Of a stretch of 57,462 nt of DNA, positions 53,710 through 57,462 are shown one piece after another; position 1 is the first letter of the stretch, and each line of letters begins with the position of its first letter. The stretch is taken from positions 1-57,462 of the IMG/VR virus record IMGVR_UViG_3300005466_000007; one strand, written 5' to 3'. Source of the DNA: a virus. The position numbers and the translations under genes are program-made. Under the pieces are notes generated by a model. That model saw nothing but the letters and a program-made list of their open reading frames with translations. It had not been told where the DNA came from and searched no databases.

Positions 53710-55884
53710 ATGCCGACCGCTAAGTCAGAAATCCGTAGCACGTTCTTTGACTACCTCTTTGGGGATAGTCCAGGCTACCTTTGTATCGGTCTGATCGACC
53801 CGAAGAAGGCTGAGCGGAAACTGAAGCAGCGATTCTTCTCATGGCCCACCGAAAAGGAATTCGTGCTGGACTATATCGAGAAGAACTATAGCGGTAATAA
53901 CGTTTACTTCTGTACTTCGCTGTTGGACGGTAAGCAGCGTCGTAAAGAGAACTGTCTACCTGGCCGCTTGGTCTGGGCAGACTTGGATACTTGCAAGCCT
54001 GAAGAGGTTAGCCCGTATCCGTCCGTTGTTATCGAGTCTAGCCCTTCGCGGTACCAAGCACTGTGGAGGTTGGTAGAGTCAGTACCGCCCGACGTAGCTG
54101 AGGACTACAGTAAGCGCATTGCGTACGCTTACAACAGTAACGGGGCTGATCCGTCGGGTTGGGACTTGACACAGCTTCTCCGTGTTCCGCTCACGTACAA
54201 CTACAACCACGGTGATCCTGCTGAAGTGTTGCTCGTATCGGCCAAGGAGGATATGGTCGATATCAACACGTTTGAGCAGATGGAGCTTGACGCGCTCAGA
54301 GAAGAGAGTGGTGATCCGGCTCTAGACGAACCACTGCCTACCGATCTACCCGACGTTTCGCAGGTTATCTACAAGTATTCGCAGGAACTCGGTAAGACAG
54401 CTTTTCAGGGTTTGTACACTAGACCGCCTGATCCTGACGAGAACTGGTCAGGGTTGCTATGGCGGCTTATCTCAATTTGCGTTGAGAGCGGTATGACCAA
54501 CGTAGAGGCTTACGCTATCGCTAGCACCGCCGCTTGCAATAAGTACGCTAGGGATCGTAGGCATCCTGCCCACCTGTGGCGCGACGTTCTCAAGTGTGAC
54601 CTTGAGCATCGTAAGCTCGTTACGATCATGGAGGTCAAGAATGCTCTCAACATGCCACAGTTGGTTAGCGAAGATGCAGGTACGGAATGCTTCATCGACA
54701 CGTACCGAGAGTGGGCTAGTAACAGTACGGACGCACCGCCACAGTACCACGAACTCGGTGCTGCAATCCTGCTTAGCTCCATCCTGGCAGACACCATCAA
54801 GATACCGACTAACTCAGCTACGCTGGTTCCTAACCTGTGGGGGCTTATCCTAGGTGACTCAAGCCTAGCCCGTAAGTCCACCAGCATGCGTATGGTTACT
54901 GACATCATTCACGATGTAGACGAGGACAGCATGCTTGCGACAGGTGGTACGGCTGAAGGTATTATGAGTGGTCTGGCGGCTAGACCTTACAAGGTCAGTC
55001 TCATGTATATGGATGAAGTCTCACGTTTGTTCGATGAGATCAATAGGAAGGATTACCTTGCAGGCTTTCCTGAAACGCTTACTCTGCTGTATGACAGTCC
55101 GGCGTTTCTTGCACGTATGTTGCGTAAGGACACGATCACTGTCACGCATCCTGTGTTCCTCTTCTTCGGAGGTGGTATCCGCGATAGGGTGTACGAACTC
55201 GTTAATGAGTCGTACGTCCTAAGCGGATTCTTACCACGTTTCCTCGTAGTGTCAGGTGAAGCCGACCTGTCACGTATGAGGCTTACAGGCCCACCGACCA
55301 CAGAGAACCTCGCAGGAAGGAATGACATAGTAGAGAAGCTAACGGAACTGCACAACGAGTACGTCAAGTACGGCAACATGCTTGGTAACACGTTGACTGT
55401 TCCGATTAAGCAGGAAGCTCACCTAACGACGAAAGCCTGGGAACTCTTCAACATGATCGAGACAACGCTTACGCATGAAGCCAACAACTCAGCTATTAAA
55501 GAGCTGGCCGTGCCTACCTTCATTCGTATGGCGTTTAGCTGTCTCAAGCTCGGGGTACTGCTCGCAGCAGTTCGCCAGGTGCCGTCGAAGGATAACACGA
55601 TTAAGGTGGAAGCCGATGACTTGGCTAACGCGGCACGTTATGTCCAACAGTGGGGTCACTACTCCGTAGAACTGCTCCACAATGCTGGCCGCACTCAGAG
55701 CGAACATCAGCTTCAGCGCATCTTGCGTGCTATCAAGTCTAAGCCTGGTATCAGCAAGTCCGAAATCATGCAGAACTACAAGCTGTGGGCTAGGGACGTA
55801 GACCCGATACTTGAGACTTTGATGCAACGCGGGGAAGTCCACGTTAAAAAGGAAGGAAGGGGTATTAGAGTATGGCCGGTGTAG
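53710..55884 (+). CDS. AEP primase-helicase fusion
   Basis: The start chosen is ATG 53710 (724 aa), as the frame opens inside the hairpin. Residues 1-200 look like an archaeo-eukaryotic-type primase: LVWADLD (metal-binding DxD near 88), VVIESSPSRYQALWRLV and WDLTQLLRVPLTYNYNH. A helical linker follows. Residues 345-560 are a helicase-type ATPase (GDSSLARKST near 381; VSLMYMDEVSRLFDEI near 430; LFFGGGIRD). The C-terminus is a winged helix (KPGISKSEIMQNYKL). It would prime and unwind the replication fork, served by the polymerase at 1837. Confidence 0.85.
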   Translation: MPTAKSEIRSTFFDYLFGDSPGYLCIGLIDPKKAERKLKQRFFSWPTEKEFVLDYIEKNYSGNNVYFCTSLLDGKQRRKENCLPGRLVWADLDTCKPEEVSPYPSVVIESSPSRYQALWRLVESVPPDVAEDYSKRIAYAYNSNGADPSGWDLTQLLRVPLTYNYNHGDPAEVLLVSAKEDMVDINTFEQMELDALREESGDPALDEPLPTDLPDVSQVIYKYSQELGKTAFQGLYTRPPDPDENWSGLLWRLISICVESGMTNVEAYAIASTAACNKYARDRRHPAHLWRDVLKCDLEHRKLVTIMEVKNALNMPQLVSEDAGTECFIDTYREWASNSTDAPPQYHELGAAILLSSILADTIKIPTNSATLVPNLWGLILGDSSLARKSTSMRMVTDIIHDVDEDSMLATGGTAEGIMSGLAARPYKVSLMYMDEVSRLFDEINRKDYLAGFPETLTLLYDSPAFLARMLRKDTITVTHPVFLFFGGGIRDRVYELVNESYVLSGFLPRFLVVSGEADLSRMRLTGPPTTENLAGRNDIVEKLTELHNEYVKYGNMLGNTLTVPIKQEAHLTTKAWELFNMIETTLTHEANNSAIKELAVPTFIRMAFSCLKLGVLLAAVRQVPSKDNTIKVEADDLANAARYVQQWGHYSVELLHNAGRTQSEHQLQRILRAIKSKPGISKSEIMQNYKLWARDVDPILETLMQRGEVHVKKEGRGIRVWPV

Positions 55885-56237
55885 ACAAGGTGCCTGGTAT
55901 GCGTAAGAACGGCCCACCTGTTATCGAAGAAGACGAGATTGAGAAGCTTTCAGGCCAAGAACTGATCGACGCTCTTAACGCTGAGATTGGTAACTGGAAC
56001 CAGTCGGGCATGCATCCTCAAGCCGTCGATCACGATTTCTTCGCTATGGACGTTCAGCTCGGTACGGTGGTTCAGACGATGATCGACCTTGAATTGATCG
56101 ACGTGGACGACTTCAACGATCGCTACCGGCGTAGGTTCCTTCGCAAGCTTACCACCATTCGTAGTGATACTGTCAAGCAGCGCATTACGGCTGGTGTGCC
56201 TGGTGTCGGCGACAGCGGTATTGTCATTGCGCGTTAG
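55872..56237 (+). CDS. Hypothetical protein, 121 aa
   Basis: The ATG at 55872 overlaps the primase-helicase stop. The product is helical with an acidic N-terminus (EEDEIEKLSGQELIDALNAE) and a basic C-terminal half (RYRRRFLRKLTTIRSDTVKQ). It might be a helicase loader or accessory, but this is a positional inference only. No family was recognised. Confidence 0.7.
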   Translation: MAGVDKVPGMRKNGPPVIEEDEIEKLSGQELIDALNAEIGNWNQSGMHPQAVDHDFFAMDVQLGTVVQTMIDLELIDVDDFNDRYRRRFLRKLTTIRSDTVKQRITAGVPGVGDSGIVIAR

Positions 56238-56265
56238 GCTAACACCCAATCAGGAGGCATTCACT

Positions 56266-56481
56266 ATGCGTATCGAGATTCGCAGAAACAAGAGCTTGAA
56301 TCCGTTTAACAGGTACTACTACGTTATCGTTGCTGCCAACGAGGAAGACCTATCAGTGAGCGAGCCTTACTTCAGCAAGTCTAATGCCATGCGCGCTGCT
56401 AACAGGGTTGCTAACGAACTTGGCATGCGAGTGAAGGATACCACCAAGAAGGAATACACTAAGCACGGTGGGTTCAAGTAG
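56266..56481 (+). CDS. Hypothetical protein, 71 aa
   Basis: The start chosen is ATG 56266 after CAGGAGG; a longer frame runs back into the upstream gene. The product has YYYVIVAANEEDLSVSEPYF then SNAMRAANRVANELG, resembling the YegP/DUF1508 layout of two strands and a helix. It is basic at the C-terminus. The function is unknown. Confidence 0.65.
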   Translation: MRIEIRRNKSLNPFNRYYYVIVAANEEDLSVSEPYFSKSNAMRAANRVANELGMRVKDTTKKEYTKHGGFK

Positions 56482-56687
56482 TGAGACACTGGCAAATTGC
56501 GCTTGGTCGTATCCGTCTTCGTGGCCCTGACGAGCCTCATTTCAACAAGGACGTTAAGTACGTGTACAACCATATAGCTCAGCTAGAGGCGAAACTGCGG
56601 GAAATCAGACAGGCATGTCGTGAGGGTCACGGCGACGATCTGATTGCAGAGAAGACTGTGGCCGCATTACAGGAAGAAGGCGATTAA
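56481..56687 (+). CDS. Hypothetical helical protein, 68 aa
   Basis: The GTG start at 56481 overlaps the previous stop. The C-terminal half is helical and charged (AQLEAKLREIRQACREGHGD). Its TAA overlaps the next ATG. No family was recognised. Confidence 0.6.
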   Translation: MRHWQIALGRIRLRGPDEPHFNKDVKYVYNHIAQLEAKLREIRQACREGHGDDLIAEKTVAALQEEGD

Positions 56688-56809
56688 TGTCTAAAAGCTA
56701 CGATAGAGATAGTTGGCAGGGTATCCTGCTCATTACCGTACGTGACTTGATCTTCGCAATTCTGATCGGTGCTGCTGTTTTTGCAATTCTCTACTTCGGA
56801 GACTTGTAA
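56687..56809 (+). CDS. Membrane microprotein, 40 aa
   Basis: The ATG at 56687 overlaps the previous stop and its TAA overlaps the ATG of the dNMP kinase. It has a polar start (SKSYDRDSWQG) and one hydrophobic helix (DLIFAILIGAAVFAILYFG). Its role is unknown. Confidence 0.55.
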   Translation: MSKSYDRDSWQGILLITVRDLIFAILIGAAVFAILYFGDL

Positions 56810-57396
56810 TGGTCATCGGATTTACAGGTCGTAAAGGCACAGGCAAGGACACCGCCGCTCAGTACTTCGTAGGCAAGTACGGGTTTACTAAGGTTGCCTA
56901 CGCCGACGTGCTTAAGGAAGCTGCTGCTGAGTTGTTCGACGTTCCTGTGGAATACATGGATAAGTACAAGAACAACGTTAATGCTCGCGTTAAGTTCCTT
57001 GTCGGTTATGAAGCGATCATGGGCGCATACCACGTTCACGAAGATATGTCTCTCAGAGAGTTTCTACAGCGTTTCGGCACTGAAATGGGTAGAGAAGTCT
57101 TCGGGCCTAGCTTCTGGGTTGACCAGCTTAAGCGTCGGATGGACGAAGGCACCATGCGTGACAACTACGTCATTTCGGACGTTCGTTTCAACAACGAGGT
57201 TACGCTGTGTGACTACGTTATTGAGATTGTACGCGACACAGTTCAAGGGCCAGATGTACATGTCAGCGAGCAAGGACTAGACGAGGAACTCATCCATTTC
57301 ATCGTCGTTAACAACAGTACAGTCGCAGAACTCCACAAGCGTTTGGAAGCATGCTTTACGGAGATGCTCAGTGCAAGACAACAAGCAAATACTTGA
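56809..57396 (+). CDS. Deoxynucleoside monophosphate kinase
   Basis: The 195-residue product has the P-loop GFTGRKGTGKDTAAQY (residues 4-19), an LID/NMP-binding region (REFLQRFGTEMGREVFGP near 84) and VISDVRFNNEV near 122, matching phage dNMP kinases of the T4 gp1 type. It makes dNDPs from dNMPs for phage DNA synthesis. Its last codons cross into the 100-bp repeat, and the next gene starts inside it, showing that the genome continues at position 1. It works in the same pathway as the MazG-like enzyme. Confidence 0.9.
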   Translation: MVIGFTGRKGTGKDTAAQYFVGKYGFTKVAYADVLKEAAAELFDVPVEYMDKYKNNVNARVKFLVGYEAIMGAYHVHEDMSLREFLQRFGTEMGREVFGPSFWVDQLKRRMDEGTMRDNYVISDVRFNNEVTLCDYVIEIVRDTVQGPDVHVSEQGLDEELIHFIVVNNSTVAELHKRLEACFTEMLSARQQANT

Positions 57397-57462
57397 AGAA
57401 CTCCACACGCTTCGTAAGCTGCAACAAGCCACAGAAGAACGTATCAATCAGCTAGAAAGGCA
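57363..57462. repeat. Terminal direct repeat, right copy (100 bp)
   Basis: Identical to positions 1-100. It holds the last 34 bases of the dNMP kinase and the first codons of the HTH-like gene (GTG 57371), which is therefore partial here and complete at 9-392. Confidence 0.95.

Overview
The window is an essentially complete genome of a tailed double-stranded DNA bacteriophage. Positions 1-100 are repeated exactly at 57363-57462, so the sequence closes into a circle of about 57.36 kb, and the gene order runs unbroken across the join. A 1086-residue tape measure protein, a tail-tube protein, a frameshifted tail chaperone and no sheath indicate a long non-contractile tail (siphovirus). The host is probably an actinobacterium. 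This is inferred from a secreted lytic-transglycosylase-like protein with a motif typical of actinobacteria, an Ig-like 'PGAWTG...YQWMRC' module, and a ReqiPepy6 Gp37-like tail protein. No integrase, partition gene or recognisable tRNA was seen, so a lytic lifestyle is likely.

Layout. (1) Plus strand, 36465 to the right end and on through 1-7506: one long early/middle arm of mostly overlapping small genes, plus the replication genes. (2) Minus strand, 36281 down to 7660: the virion arm. The two arms diverge at about 36282-36464 and converge on strong hairpins at 7555-7669.

Replication and nucleotide genes are a SNF2-type helicase, a Cas4/RecB-like nuclease, a RecA-like (AAA_24/Sak4) ATPase with a DUF669-type single-strand-binding candidate, an AEP primase fused to a helicase-like ATPase, a dNMP kinase, a MazG-like pyrophosphohydrolase, a DNA polymerase I with an N-terminal uracil-DNA-glycosylase-like domain, and a RuvC-like resolvase. 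The endolysin (NlpC/P60-like) ends the plus arm, while the holin candidates lie at the end of the minus arm.

The virion arm runs small-terminase candidate, about 9 kb of adhesin, LamG and repeat proteins, large terminase, portal, Mu gpI-like protease/scaffold, decoration protein, major capsid, connectors, tail tube, tail chaperone with -1 frameshift, tape measure, distal tail proteins, fibres, holins. A 1009-residue protein carries about 35 tandem copies of a 20-residue beta-strand repeat.

The most unusual part is 36.9-49.9 kb. It holds seven near-identical sigma70-type promoters (TTGACA, 17-nt spacer ending in GC, TAnnnT), at least five compact non-coding segments closed by 8-15 bp perfect helices, and a 0.66-kb non-coding stretch (44344-45007) filled with nested helices that looks like a large ornate RNA. 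A promoter-terminator unit of about 90 nt (45330-45457) carries an 11-nt sequence complementary to the ribosome-binding-site leader of a nearby gene. Three genes in this arm seem to start at non-canonical codons (CTG, CTG, ATA).
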